Below, one piece after another: positions 20,593 to 33,000 of a stretch of DNA of 64,000 nucleotides; position 1 is the first letter of the stretch, and each line of letters starts with the position of its first letter. The notes beneath the pieces were generated by a model. The model did not search any database. It was not told the DNA's origin and saw nothing but the letters and a program-made list of their open reading frames with translations. The translations under genes were made by a program, and so were the position numbers. This DNA is from Corynespora cassiicola (taxonomy: Eukaryota > Ascomycota > Dothideomycetes > Pleosporales > Corynesporascaceae), in contig JAEUWY010000004.1 of NCBI GenBank assembly GCA_022059125.1, positions 3,968,001 through 4,032,000 on the forward strand. Reading direction: 5' to 3'.

Positions 20593-22120
20593 ATGGCCCC
20601 GCTTTCCCTACCTCTTTCTGTAGCCGTGCTGTTGATTCAGACAACGGTCGCATTCAACTGTTCAAAAGCCCCCATCTACGTCGACATCCACAAGAGAGCG
20701 GTCCAAGATTCGACAGTGTTTCAGTATGGTTCATTCATCGGCATTGGTGGCACAATAGAAAAGAACACAGCACAAAATCAAAGTCTATGGCCTTCATTAT
20801 CACAGAACCATACGTCTTTCGCATCACGATCATATTGCGACAATAGTACACTTCGCGACTGCATCGTCTCGACGGGCGGGTTCTTCAACCCTGACCTCTC
20901 ACCCACGTATGTACCTCATAGACACTTTTCTCTCAACCGCTTACACATTGAATAGATTCCAAGAGTTGAATGACTTCCAAACCCTAGACAAAGGCGACAA
21001 TGCAAGTCTCAAAGGCTTCTTCGGGCGTGATACCCTTCGCCTTTACACGCATTACTTCGAGACCGATGGCGCGATGCAGACATTGGTCGAAAACACAACA
21101 GTGGAAGTGGCCGAATCCGGTTCCGCAAGACCCGGAGTAGTCGGAATTGGTCAGGATTCCACATTACTTCGCGACCTCGCCTCTCGGGACCTCATCGGCG
21201 CACGAACATACTCCCTCTACATTGGCCAAGGAATGGACCGCGCCGGTGGAGTCGTGAACGGCAGCAATGTATTCGGAGGATACGATTCTGGCCGCTTCAC
21301 TGGCCCGGCACACCGCTACTCCATGAATCTCCAGAGAATGAACCCAATGACTGTCCGTGTAAAGGACATTTTCATTGCCGAAAACAGAGAAGGCGGCGGC
21401 AACGTCTCTCTCTTCGACCCATCCGCCTTCCCCTCGATGACCTCGCGTCCCGAAATTTTCGAGGCTGAACTCACGACTGATCAATACCCGCTATCACTAC
21501 CCTACGACATCACGCAGAATTTCATCTCACATCTTGACGCTGAGCCTGATAACACATGGGAAGATAATTCGCTGAAACTCAAGAACCCCTTCAACGGAAC
21601 ACTTTCAATCGTCCTCGAGGATGGCTTTACTGTCACGCTTCCCCCAGAAGTTCTTATGAACGCATCCAACATCACCCCGATCCAGGAGCGCAACGAATCT
21701 GCTACTACGCCCTTCTATCTCAGTGCCGCATTCCTCGGCCAGGTCTACCTGATGGCCGACTTTGAATCCAACGCATTCTTCCTTGCCAAAGCCGTGCAAA
21801 AGAACAACGTCGTCATGCCCGAAACCTTTTGCCCCAAGTCCACCCCCGAGGCTTGGGAGCGCCCCAAACAGTCCGCATGGCAAAAGCAGGGTCTCATTGG
21901 CGCCGTCGTCGGAGGTGTGATTGGCGGTCTCGGTATCGCCATATTTGGGTACTTCTTCCTAATCGCATATTTGCGAAAGCGTGAGGAGCGCAAGGAGGAA
22001 AAGGAACTGGAGAGGGGCCAGAAGGCTAAGATCGCGCAGTTTGAGGTCGAGGATGCACCGCCTGAGTTTGATCCCCCACCAAAGACCGCGACACCTTTCT
22101 TGTGGAAGAGGCCTTGGTAA
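20593..22120 (+). CDS. Membrane-anchored aspartic-protease-fold protein, probably inactive
   Basis: Two exons, 20593-20906 and 20956-22120, encode 492 aa. The 49-bp intron has donor GTATGT. A signal peptide covers residues 1-20. Peptidase A1 landmarks are V-V-G-I-G-Q, then Y-I-G-Q followed by V-F-G-G-Y-D-S-G-R-F-T-G, and near the end F-Y-L-S-A-A-F-L-G-Q-V-Y-L-M-A-D-F, matching the closing strand of pepsins. The two catalytic D-[TS]-G motifs are not visible at the expected places, so it is probably a pseudo-protease. Many N-x-S/T sites fit a secreted, glycosylated ectodomain. A TM segment lies near residues 420-445 (G-A-V-V-G-G-V-I-G-G-L-G-I-A-I-F), followed by a charged cytosolic tail. A cell-surface or vacuolar location is likely. 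Confidence 0.82.
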
Positions 22121-23270
22121 AGGGACGAACGAGATCGATGTTCAAGAAGACGTCACTTTCAATCTTGTTTATTTCATCTGCATATCATGCGCATTTATTA
22201 TACCCGGGGCTGGCAACGTCCGCTCGTTTATCCACATTTCCCATTCTAGAACTTTGTAAATGGCAATATAACTCCACATACCTCTTTCACAAGCTGTATT
22301 CCACCCTGAACCCTCAAGTGACGCCAGAGTGGCAAACAACGCCCCCGAAAAAGCTCCGCAGGACTCGTGTCTGCTTACGCGCCACCCTTCACATGTTCCA
22401 CCACCACCCCCAAACACTGGCGCCAGCAAGTGCTTACACCACCCACCCGAGCAACATGATCGCGAGCATCATCATGCTCATCATGATCATCATCATCGCC
22501 AGTACTCTGACATCACTCCAAGACACGCCCAACCCGGACCCAAAGCCCCAATCTATCTCCCCTGACTACAACATCGCCGTACGCCCTAGTACAAAAAAAG
22601 GAAAAAAAAGTCTGAGCAACGCTATACGTCGTAGAACACGCCCAACTTCATGTGGCGTAGCTCGGTACCTGCATTGTACCCCGACCGACATTCTCGTCGC
22701 AACTAAGCACACGATCTCTGGGGCCGCGGGCGCACCGCAGGTTGCAGCCCCCTCAGTTCACAAAGCATGCACCGGCACGTTTGAGACATTTGGCACACGA
22801 GAACCACCAATATGCGGCGGCCTGCAGATATAAAAGAAGAAAGAAGAAAAGCAGATTGTCTTGTAGTTGTGGTTTGAAAGATTGGGTACAGATGCAGCCC
22901 TCTAAGCGCTACAAGTACTGCAAATGCTGTGACCCAGGTACACTCCCAGACTAATCTGTAATGGTCCGATTCGATGAAGCGCAGGTACAACATACATCTA
23001 GACCGAAAACATGCTTCGAATGTGGAAGAGCAGAATAACGGGAAAAGAACAGGGTCCATGAGTACCGTTTCGCGGACATGAACAATCAAACAAACGCCGA
23101 ATACACCTCCCATCCTTCCCCACCATATTTCATCGAGATACCATACCCGCATACCATTGTTCGCCTTTGATGATTGATATAACCGACCCTTCTGACATGA
23201 CGCATACCGTGGAACATGCACGCTAAAGAACAGTGAGGAAAGCTTGGTATCTTCCCTTGAATGACCGTGT
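22121..23270. other. Convergent intergenic region, simple-sequence patches
   Basis: About 1.15 kb between two convergent genes. There is a CATCAT-type patch at 22455-22500 and A-rich tracts at 22590-22615. Open frames here are not protein-like. Confidence 0.5.
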
Positions 23271-25171
23271 TTAGGACAGAAGCACCCACCGCTTCTCGCT
23301 CGCGGAAGGACCTACTCGCTTCGCCACAACAGTCAGGGTGTTTGTGATGGCGTCCTTGGGCAGCTTAGGGAATTTCTTCTTGAGCGCCTCGATGAGGGCG
23401 AGTTTGGTCATGTCGCTGCCGTCGACCTCCGCCTTGAAGGCAGCCATGCACTCATCTGGAATCTGGCGCTTGGGAGCTTTAGCGGGCTTAGAGGCGGGCG
23501 AAGTGGGATTTGAACTTAGAGTGTTGAGCAGTCCGTTCAAGGGGCGTTGAGTAAGTGGGGCACGTGGCGGGTTCATGAGGCCATTGCTGGTAGCTGATTT
23601 GGTAGGGGCCGCCGTAGGCTCAGGGGCCCAGTAGGCAGTCGAGAAAGGGTCAATGGATTGAGGCTGAGGATCTGCGCCTTATTAGCTCACTGCACTGTTA
23701 ATCGAAATTGACTTCCATACCCAGAAGAAAGCCCATTCTAAAGTCCCGGAATTCAGTCGAAATCGCCCCCGAACCGTCATTCAATTTCGACACGCCCTCT
23801 GCATCCTCCCAGCAGAGACCGGTACTCACAGGTTGTAAATCTCCTGTAACTAGACGATGCTTCATATGCTGATCATCTTCGATAAAACCGTCCATGTCGC
23901 CCTCATCCTCTTCTTCCATATCCTCGTCACCCTCAGAGTCGAGATCTTCTCCTTCTTCCGGCTCCTCCCACTCGGCCTCGGAATCGTAGTCATAATCGGT
24001 GTCAGGGCGAAGGCGCCGGAATGGATTGCGTGCCAGCCTGGATGCCTCAATTGGAGCGTACTTCTTCGTGTAAGTTCCATAATATGGCGGCCTCACATCC
24101 TCTGGGAACTGGATGTACTTCATAGGGATCTCCTTCAGATGCTCAAGAAGCGCTTGGCTGTCACCACTCTTCTTGTCTGCAAGATCAATGGGAATGTCAG
24201 AAGAAACATTGATACGCTCGACAATCTCAACTATTGACATGCTCTGGGATATGGTACCAGTGCGACTGGAGAAACGCGATTTGAGGGATAAAGCGTCCAA
24301 TGGCTCCATATCGACATCTTCTTGTGCGATAATCTTATCGATGCGTGCGCTGGCCGCTGCGCGTTTGTCTGGATCTGTCATGAAGGCATTGTATGGCGCC
24401 AAAATTGCTGTGCTGGGCAATGAGAATGGTAAGAAGTAGCGTTCGTAATCGGTCTGAGCGTTCTTCAGGGCAGTCTTCTGTGGAGACGGAGGTATCGGGT
24501 CAGTAACAGCAACGGGAGCTTCCGTAACTACAGATATTGCTTGTGTGCAAGGGTCCTGCTGAGTATCTACCAATGCTTTGCTGGGAGCCTCGGCACCAGG
24601 CTTTGGCTTTACAAAAAAGGCATTGAGTCGCAGTTGGGACTATACGATGATTAGCCAATGATATAGGTCACCTCATATGAGTTATCCTTACCCGTTCCTT
24701 CTTCTGCTTCTCCTCTTCTTTCTGCTGTTGCTCGGCTTCCTTTGCGCGCTTTTTTGATTCTCGGTCCTCATTCTTCTTTCGCTTTTCCTCCTCTCGTTGA
24801 CGCTTTTCTTCCTCCTTCTGCACCTTCTGTGCCGCCTTTAGTTTGTCCTCAAGCTCCTTCTGGACCTTCTTCTCCGCCTTCGCCTTCTCTCTCGCCTCCT
24901 TTTCGAGACGTTGCTGTTCCTTTTCCTGCGCAGTGAGCTTACGCCTCTTCGCAGGTTGTTGATTGTTTCCGGAGGTGGAGGCAGAAACGGCTTGTGAGGA
25001 CGCGGTGGCACTGCCTGCCAAAGTAGCGCTGTTGGAGGTAGTACTCTTGACTGGTGATGGAGTCTTGGAGAGCATTGTTAAAGGTGTAGAGGTACCAGAC
25101 GCAAGTGCATCGGCATCTTCTTCGTGTGGTCGTTTCTGGTGTGTGGGGAGGGCAACGATAGGATCCTCCAT
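23271..25171 (-). CDS. Chromatin assembly factor 1 large subunit (Cac1/Rlf2/p150)
   Basis: Three exons, 24692-25171, 23721-24639 and 23271-23671, encode 599 aa. The introns are 52 and 49 bp. Domains in order: a Ser/Thr-rich N-terminus; a long charged helix of K/E/R repeats at about residues 75-160 (the KER region that binds DNA); Q-L-R-L-N-A-F-F right after the first splice, a full PCNA-interacting (PIP) box; an acidic ED domain with Y-D-S-E-A-E-W-E-E-P-E-E-G-E-D that binds H3-H4; and a C-terminal winged-helix-like block (L-A-L-I-E-A-L-K-K-K-F-P-K-L-P-K). CAF-1 deposits H3-H4 on newly replicated DNA in the nucleus. It is divergent from spo11, with start codons about 580 bp apart. Confidence 0.92.
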
Positions 25172-25753
25172 GGCGAAGTTACAATTGCAAAGTGTACAGT
25201 TCGATGGAGCGGTCGGGGCGGAGATCGCGTGTGGGTGAGAGAAGGCGTGCCTATGTTGCCGAGGAGAGACAGCAACTCAGCGGCAAAGAACAGATTCGGG
25301 TGGAGCGGCGATGGTGGAGTTGGGGACTTGGGTATGTTGGTTGCTTTAGTGGGAGGAGGACAGGACGCGACCCGGGGAAGGCACAACGCGTTGGATGCGC
25401 GCTAAGCACGGAGGCGCGAGGGGGTCTTGGCGCCTCAGGCAGCGGCGCTGCAAGTCGATTGCCGGGATAATCAACAACGTCGCTTACATAATAATGCTAT
25501 AGTTTCTTTTTTGGGAATAGCGCACTCATCGCGACTTCCACTTGTACCAGACGCTTGAGCCATTCACCCCACAAACTCCAATATAATCACTGAAAATACC
25601 AATTTTTATGAATGGAAGAGACTCAAGTCATCTCCAGGTCGAAGTTTGCGAGCAAAAAACTAGGACCGATCCTACATCATCATCCTCACCACGTACTGAC
25701 TGCAGAAAAGCAACTACCTACAAGCCACATTCGGAACCTCCAAGCGTTCCAAG
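25172..25753. other. Divergent promoter region between CAF-1 subunit and spo11
   Basis: This 580-bp stretch separates two divergent starts. The half near 25171 is GC-rich and the half near 25754 is AT-richer. I see no clear TATA box, and open frames are not protein-like. Confidence 0.5.
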
Positions 25754-27568
25754 ATGGCCACGTCAGATACAAACTGCTTTGACGAGATGCTAGACGAATA
25801 CATGTCCGAAGGCTATTTGTTCAACCCTCCAATGACTCAGGGTTCATGCGACGTGGGCTGGGACATTGATACTGACGATGAGATGCTCGACGAGGAGCCT
25901 TCCCAGCCCGATATTTTCTGGGGTGGCATCACCGGCAATTCCCCCCCTTTATTTGGTTATTCCAATGCAAACTTCAGTCTAGACAAGCTCCCTACTAACA
26001 CCGGCCATCTATTAGGGGTGAACAAGAATCGGTATGTTTCATGCTAATTCCTTGGAGCTTGACTGATTAGCCAGCAGAGAGTGGGTAATAGCGCGGATTG
26101 AGTCAATATTCGAAGAGATTGCAGTAGGACTCCAGACGGACGCAAATCAATCAACAATCATATTAAGATCACGAGCGAGTCTAAGTCGCCGGAAGGTTGA
26201 CCTTATAGCAGCTGGTGGCGTAGCCCCGGATTCTCGTCTCAGTGTCCTCTCCTGGCCTGGAAACAATGCTAGAGAAGCATGGAGATTCTGTTGAGTGAGC
26301 TTTACTGACAGCAAGGTGCATTTCTGACCAACATGCAGCTGTTGTGCTCCGCATATTGGAGTTGATACACAGTTGCCTGCTGGAGGATGTAATCATGACC
26401 AAACGGTCTGTATTGGAAATTCAACCCGGAACACGACTGATAGAGCAACAGTGACATGTATTACCGGAGCCCTGACCTATTCGGAAAACAATCTGTTGTC
26501 GATCGTTACGTAGATGATTTGGCCTGCACATTCGGCGTCTCGCGATCGCAGCTTAATGTGGCATGTGCTCCCAGACCATCATCCATTGGATCCAAATTGA
26601 TACTGTTAGTACAGACTGCCACTGCGAAGAGCCTTGTCGCAGGTAATTTCGCATTGCAGAGGGAGGGTTTGATTGACTTACATGGCTTGAGCGAGAAAGA
26701 GGTTTAGACACCTCCTCCTTTCCTACAACACATGCTGATCATTTCAAGGGTACCCTAGTTCCAAACATTTATGATACCGACAAGTGGGATCTCTCGCGCG
26801 TCTGCTGGGTTCTCGTGATAGAGAAGGAGGTACACCGAAAATCACCATCGAAATTTCAAGGGCGCACCCTGACTGTACAGGCAACATTCCGTTCGATTCT
26901 CAGCTCCAAAAACTGGGCTGAATTGGGCTCGCGAGGCGTGGTACTCACTGTAAGGCAGTCTCACTCTCAAACGAACTCAGGCTGATCCACCGCAGGCCAA
27001 GGGTTACCCCGACCTGGCTTCCAGAAAATTCCTTCGTCACCTCGCAGATTCCTCTCCTAGTATCCCAATGTTCGCACTTGTCGACTTTGATCCCGATGGA
27101 ATCGCCATAATGTCCACATACAAGTACGGCTCGTACCGTCTGGCACACGAGCACGTCTCAGACCAGGATACATCTACACTCGGCCTTCCCAAAATGGGCT
27201 GGCTCGGAATCCAGAGCTACCAGGTGGCCAATATCATGCAGCATGAGAGTCTTGCAGGCAGTAACGCCACCGATGCTCAGAACATGATGAGATTAACTCC
27301 CCGAGACCGAACAAAGGCGACAAGGATGCTGGAGTGGGACGTATGCGCTGAAAATGGGCCAGAACGTCGATGGAGGGGTGAGATACAGGCCATGCTGATG
27401 CTTAATGTCAAAGCGGAGATGCAGATAATGGAGGAGCAGCGAGGAGGCCTGGCGGGGTGGCTGGATCGGGAGCTCGGTGGGGTGTTCGAAAAAGGAAGCA
27501 CTGCAGAACGGGCCAGCTCGCGCAGCGGGATGATCAGCTCGGATGATGATATGCTCCTCGATTGCTAG
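25754..27568 (+). CDS. spo11: Meiotic DNA double-strand-break protein Spo11 (Rec12)
   Basis: Seven exons encode 509 aa: 25754-26031, 26078-26289, 26339-26405, 26452-26701, 26749-26829, 26881-26949 and 26996-27568. All six introns are 46-51 bp. This is the topoisomerase VI A-type catalytic subunit that makes meiotic breaks. The active-site region is K-R-D-M-Y-Y-R, with the Tyr pair at the start of exon 4, followed by D-L-F-G-K-Q-S-V-V-D-R-Y-V-D-D-L-A. The Toprim metal-binding residues are the Glu in V-I-E-K-E-A-T-F-R across exons 5-6 and D-F-D-P-D-G-I-A in exon 7. Three donors are unusual (GTTGAG, GTCTGT, GTTTAG), and the exon 2 acceptor is a tandem CAGCAG. The C-terminal tail after about residue 475 is extra and acidic/Ser-rich. 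Confidence 0.93.
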
Positions 27569-28098
27569 ACATTTCCGTCTGAGCTACATGGACAAGGGCG
27601 TTTGGTGCATTTGATAATGGTGCGATTGTGCATGGTGCAGCCTCACGTGGGCACACTCTGAAGCAGCCCAGAGGGGCGTTTTGGGGCAATCTTACGCACG
27701 CATGCAGACCTCCAGCAACAACGAGGACGATGGCACACCCTCTCGAGCGGATCTATTTCCGGTTCCCCCTCGCGTTGCACGGAGATGCCGCACTGGACGC
27801 GTCCGGGTGGCAACGGGGGACCTTGGGAGGGCCCGTATTGCCCTCCAACGGCAACGACAGACACCCAGTCACCAGTGCGACCTCCAGGCCGCATGTCACG
27901 GCCAGAGGCCGCTGTCTGTGGAACAAATCTCCGATTAGCTGACCGGGGCGTGGTAGGACGGTGGTAGTCGCCAAGTAACGAGATGTGCGCGGCTCGCCAG
28001 CTCACAGCGCATCCACGCACGCACAACGCACAGCATCCCCACGTCCACATAGCGGCAGGCCATGCATTGACGTGCATCCAATAATCCCACATCCCACA
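27569..28098. other. Intergenic, promoter of the Ser/Thr-rich gene
   Basis: About 530 bp, GC-rich, between two plus-strand genes. No gene is visible on either strand. The final 100 bp are CA-rich and look like a 5' leader. Confidence 0.5.
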
Positions 28099-29682
28099 AT
28101 GCCCGACTCTGCGGCAGACTCATATCCACCTAGCTCCCGCGTCGACGGAGCGCCGTCTGGCAGCGGAGACGGCACGGCCATTTCTGCCCCGCAGGCTCCG
28201 CCGACGGTCCACCACCATGCTCCCACGGCCACGGCCAGCTTCGCAGACTCCAGCAGCTCCAGCGCCGCCACCTCGCTCCCGCAGCCTTTGACCCCCGCGA
28301 CCACCACCCGCCAGTCAATTGCTCTCGGCGTCCTCTCGACCCTCTGGGGCACTGCCGCCAGCACCGCCAACAGCGCCGCCAGCAGCAGCAACACGCTCGC
28401 CGTCACCACCACTCTCCCGCTGCCGGACCCGTCCATTCCCGCCATCATCACCCACGCGCCCCAGTCCGATACACAAGAGCACCCTTCTGACCTGACGACG
28501 AGCACAAGCTCCGTGCCTAGTACCACGACCACCCTGACAAACACGCTGCCGCCCACCCATTCCGCCGCTCTGCGGGCTCTCAATGCCCCCGCCTTCCAGT
28601 CGCACGCCTCCAACAACCCCAAGAACAAGTTTGCAAAGTCGGCCTCGAGTAGGACCACGCTATCCAGCCAGCCTGTCGTCGTACGGACCTACTCGGGCTC
28701 CCGTCATAACTCGCGGCCCTCATCTGGCGTCAACTCCCCGCGTAATTTTGGCCTCATGAACGGCAACCCCTCGGCCTCTGCCCTGTCGGCCGGCCTGGCT
28801 GGGCGGGCAGAGCAGCTGCCGTCCGTCGAGGATTTTTCCTTCTCTGCCATCCTGCGCGCCGTGGACCCTGAGATTCGAGACGCAATTGATGCCATTGCCG
28901 AGATCTGCGCGCGGAGCAGGATGAGCCTCGCAGACGAGTATGACGCGCATCTGCCACCGCAGGGCGAAATCACCGGCACGGGGCCTGGCTGGGCCGCGGG
29001 CATGGGGGCCTTGGTTGGAAGAGGACGCGTTTCTCGCATCGGCCAGGGATGGTCTGCCACCGAGAACACGCTAACGGCTGTGCCCGAAGCAAGCAGCTCT
29101 AGCGAGAGACTGGCTGGCGAGAGCAGCAGAGGTGGTGTGACTAGTGATAGCAAGAAGAGAAGTCAATCAGCATATGGAAGCCTCAAAAGTGTCATTAGTG
29201 GCGGAAGTGGAAAGAGGAAGTCGGTCGGGGGTGCCTTTGAGAGCATCAAGCAGGAGGAGACTGAGGAGTCCTCGGCTCCTGCTTGGGCAGTACACCCTTC
29301 CTCTCCGTCGTCGAGCCATCCGGCCATAACTCTTGTCGTGTCGCCGCAGGCATCGAAACAGCTTTCTCTTGACACCTCATCGACCGTCAAAGATCTCCCC
29401 GAGGTTCCTGGCGAACCATCCTCTCGCCGTCCCCAGACGGCCGCCTCCAGACAAAGTCCCTCCCACCGCCGCAACGTCTCTGACACTAGTCTGCTACCAA
29501 CACGAGCACGCTCAAGCACGCTCTCTTCCATTGCCTCGTGGCTGCCGTGGCCGCGCACCTCTGAACTCGACGCGAGTACGCAGCAGGAGTTGACCAATGC
29601 CGAAGCCCGGCTCCGAGAAGTTCTCACACTATCTCAAAATGCTCCCATGTCAAAAGGCAAGGCCCCAGTCAGCGTGGCTTGA
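28099..29682 (+). CDS. Ser/Thr-rich protein of unknown function
   Basis: A single exon encodes 527 aa. I chose the ATG at 28099 (context CCCACAATGCC). The same frame is open upstream, but the bases there look like leader. The first 200 residues are low-complexity Ser/Thr/Ala/Pro. The only ordered-looking block is at about residues 245-290, around S-V-E-D-F-S-F-S-A-I-L-R-A-V-D-P-E, a likely helical motif. The C-terminus has R/S-rich phospho-type stretches and a short helix (Q-Q-E-L-T-N-A-E-A-R-L-R-E-V-L). There is no TM segment or signal peptide. I do not recognise the family. Confidence 0.8.
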   Translation: MPDSAADSYPPSSRVDGAPSGSGDGTAISAPQAPPTVHHHAPTATASFADSSSSSAATSLPQPLTPATTTRQSIALGVLSTLWGTAASTANSAASSSNTLAVTTTLPLPDPSIPAIITHAPQSDTQEHPSDLTTSTSSVPSTTTTLTNTLPPTHSAALRALNAPAFQSHASNNPKNKFAKSASSRTTLSSQPVVVRTYSGSRHNSRPSSGVNSPRNFGLMNGNPSASALSAGLAGRAEQLPSVEDFSFSAILRAVDPEIRDAIDAIAEICARSRMSLADEYDAHLPPQGEITGTGPGWAAGMGALVGRGRVSRIGQGWSATENTLTAVPEASSSSERLAGESSRGGVTSDSKKRSQSAYGSLKSVISGGSGKRKSVGGAFESIKQEETEESSAPAWAVHPSSPSSSHPAITLVVSPQASKQLSLDTSSTVKDLPEVPGEPSSRRPQTAASRQSPSHRRNVSDTSLLPTRARSSTLSSIASWLPWPRTSELDASTQQELTNAEARLREVLTLSQNAPMSKGKAPVSVA

Positions 29683-30076
29683 GTCTTCCCTTCCCCACAA
29701 TCTCCTCCCTCTCTCTGGCAACCCGGCTGGGATACCGTGTGCCTCGTCTTGGCGGTAATTGCTCGTCGATATTATAGATACCCGGAGGAGAATCGTGAAA
29801 CTTACGGCGCCATCATAAAAGGATTAACGAAGAAATTTGGACTTGGCTTGATGCCGTTCATGACAAAAAAGGTTTGGCTGTCGTCGCTTTGCTTTCGCAT
29901 TGGAGTTTGGGCATATTATGAACTGAATGGTTCACGATTAACGACTCATATGGTATGAATTATGACTTATGAAGATGAATATATCATGATTAAAAATCAT
30001 TGAAATATCTCGCAGTCTAGCCCAGTATTTGGTCTAGTAATACACTGACAGACTGCACGCCCAGTCCGATGGACTA
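29683..30076. other. Convergent 3' intergenic region
   Basis: About 390 bp between two converging stop codons, becoming AT-rich to the right. It is probably the two 3' UTRs. I see no gene. Confidence 0.55.
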
Positions 30077-33000
30077 TCACTGGTCTTGAAGCTTAAAATA
30101 CACTGCAGCCATGACACTTACAAAAATTGCGACAAGAAAGCTCCCAACACCAAAACCTTGCTCTTGGGTTTTCGCGATCCCCACGACCATGCCAGAAACC
30201 ACAAACGCAACACCGACTCCAATCGCCAACAACAAACCGAGTACAGCATGATTAGGCCCATCGATGATGTGAACCCCCCATCCGAACGTCAAGTCTGGGT
30301 CCACTGTTGCTTGTTGTCTGCTCTGCAGATTATTCATACTATTCTGTATCCCGTCCAGTAGGCTCTCGTTCAGCTTCTTTGGTAGACGCCGGAGCCATAT
30401 GTCTTCCGTATGTTCTCCCCATATATTCCATCTCGCCCGGTGCAGGTAGTGAAGAAACACATTCGCGGGCATGCGAGTTTTGGGGTGGAGAAAATGGTAA
30501 CGCTTTTGATCAACCTCTTTCTTGGGGGGAAACTCGTCGGGTCTTTTGTGGATTCCTGCCCCGTAGGTGATATGTCGGCTGATCGAAAACTGCAGAATTA
30601 TCAGCGGCTAGTAGGGGGAATCGTTGTCGGTGGCCAAGAACTTACCATGACAAAATCGACGTTTCGGGGCCGCAGGAAAAGTCTTCGCAGTCCTTTTCCA
30701 CGGCTCGAATTGTACTTATCCCAGATCAGCTCAAAAAGCTCGCTGTCTGAGCTTATCTGCGATATGTCCAGCTCATGGTGGTCGATAGCGAAATTGCCTA
30801 CGTTGACGCAGATTTCGAAATATCTTAGTGGAGTCGTGATGTTCACTATATTGCTCGCTCCAGAGGGTGCATTTGACATGTTGGTATGTTGTTGATTGCC
30901 AGTACTTGCAGGTTGTGTGGCTCCAGGCGCTGAAGAGGAACTTGCCGGATTGGTTGCTCCAGATTGAACCACGCCAGAGGGATTTGAACTGGAGCCTTCT
31001 GCTGCGCCTGAAGAGACTTGCCGACTAGGTGGAGCGCTCCACCATGATAGTTCCCGCTTTAACTGATTCAAGGCATCTTCGTCGATTGCGAAATCTCCCC
31101 AGAGAACTGTGTTGCAGGACTTGAGCAATGGAAAACGTTAGTCATGTTCAAAAATGGAGTGGAAGTGGTTTGACCTACACAGCGCCAGCGGAGCCTCTTG
31201 TATCCCGGCGGAACATGAGGGACAAACAGTTCAACGAGATCGTAGAAGAAGAAAGTAATGCCCCAAAAACTCAACAAGCTTGAAACTAGATCCATGATTT
31301 TTCTGTGATCATAGCCGTGTAGCGATGTTGATTCTGGATCCTGTTCTCTGTCCTGCTGCAGAATAGGTTTCTCAGCATCAGATGGCTCGCTTTCGTTCCC
31401 TTTATGTTCACTGCTTTCAGAATGAACTGACTCCGTGGAGTTTCTGACCGCCTCATATTTGGATTCGACATCGACAGGCAGATTTTGTGACAGATTTTTT
31501 GGAGTTGGAAGTTTCCCTTGAGAGCGTTTCTTAGATCCAGTTTCGAGGTCTGGGTAAGCTTCCAGCCAGGTTCTCATCGCCTCAACGTGAGCCATGAAAG
31601 CCTTTGAACGCAAGAGAAAAATCCTGAGTCGGTCCTTTTGACCGGGTAGTTGGAGGCCGTTGTCATCTTCATCCCGAGCCTGCTCGTCAAGAAGCGGTGA
31701 TTTTGACGAATATCCTTGGCCTGTCTTTTTCCAGATGCGTAAGCTGATCTCGGTGCTTATGGGTTCCGCTAGGGCTCGTAAGAGTTGAGCGTACCGTTTT
31801 TCACTGTGAATATTCGACCCTTCATCCAAGAGATTCTGTCCATATTCCTCGAGAGAATCCCGAACTTTCGCATGCACACCCCGCGGCTCGAGGTTGCAAA
31901 ACGCTTTTGTATATAGAGTTGCCAAGTCTTTTCGGCTTAACAGTATCTTAGCAATAGCGGGGATCCATATAGTTTGTTGCCAGTTGCGAGCCGTGTATGA
32001 GTTCGAAATCCCGGTATCTGAGATATCACTGACAGTTTCTAGAAGAATTTCAGGAGGTGTGTCCATGACAGATTTTTCTTTGGGTTTGGAGGCGGGCGAA
32101 TTTGGGGAAACCAGTGCTGGGACGTCATCATGTTTGCGTTCAAGGGTGGAGTTGGCATCCTTGATCCCAGAGGAAGATTGCGAGATATTTTTCTTTCTTG
32201 AAAATATTCCATTGCTCATCGTATCCCAACGAGTAAGCTGACTGATGGAAAACGGCATCGAAGTGCGATGATGGGCGTAAAACTGTTGCAACAGCCACTC
32301 GAGATTCTTTCTCCAGTATGTGTAGCGCGTTAAATCGAAGACCCTCCCGCTGCTATTTGGGCCCAGTTTTGATATTGAACTTTGGCCTGCTCGCATGAGA
32401 AACTTATGCGTTCGGGCGTCATCGGAGGGGAAAAGGAGGTCGAGCGTGTTAAGCGCCTCGGTGAGTATATCAAGGGGAATGGGACAGGATTCCCCCATTG
32501 AAAGAAAATTCTGCAAGCAGATTTTATGGCGGTAGATTAATACAGTCTTTGTTTCCTGAGTCACCCTAAGATGCTCGTCAAGGTAATCGGTCCATCGGAG
32601 TTTTAGGTTGCATTTTCTTACCAGGTCTTCCGCCGTAAATCCTTCAGGTACGACCTTGAATTTCGACGAGGCAATGATACCCGCTGGGAAGCTTCTTTTG
32701 ATCATATCGATAAGAGATTCATCTGGGTCCCAAAGTAATGGCTGCTTAAATGAACCAGGTCCAGGTAAGAATTCTGACCTCACGTTGATTGTCAACCATA
32801 GACGGACTGCCAGCCCCAAGTATTCCTCAATCGACCTTAAACTCAAGGTTTTGGTGTTTTTAAGGGCTTTTCTCGTGATTTCCGACCGCGGTAGCTTTTG
32901 CATCGGCATCTCTTTCATTACCTCGACAAGGTCTTGTATATGATGGATGGGATTGACTCGGGGAAGCAGCGGAGACTGTCGCTCACGATGGATCTCATTT

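Noticed and set aside
23503..23530. tRNA-like GGATTTGAACTTAGAG string
   Set aside because: It is part of the third exon of the CAF-1 subunit gene. No cloverleaf can be formed around it.
30968..30996. tRNA T-loop-like GATTTGAACTGGAG string
   Set aside because: It lies within exon 2 of the 992-aa gene, encoding S-S-N-P-S-G, with no matching acceptor stem.
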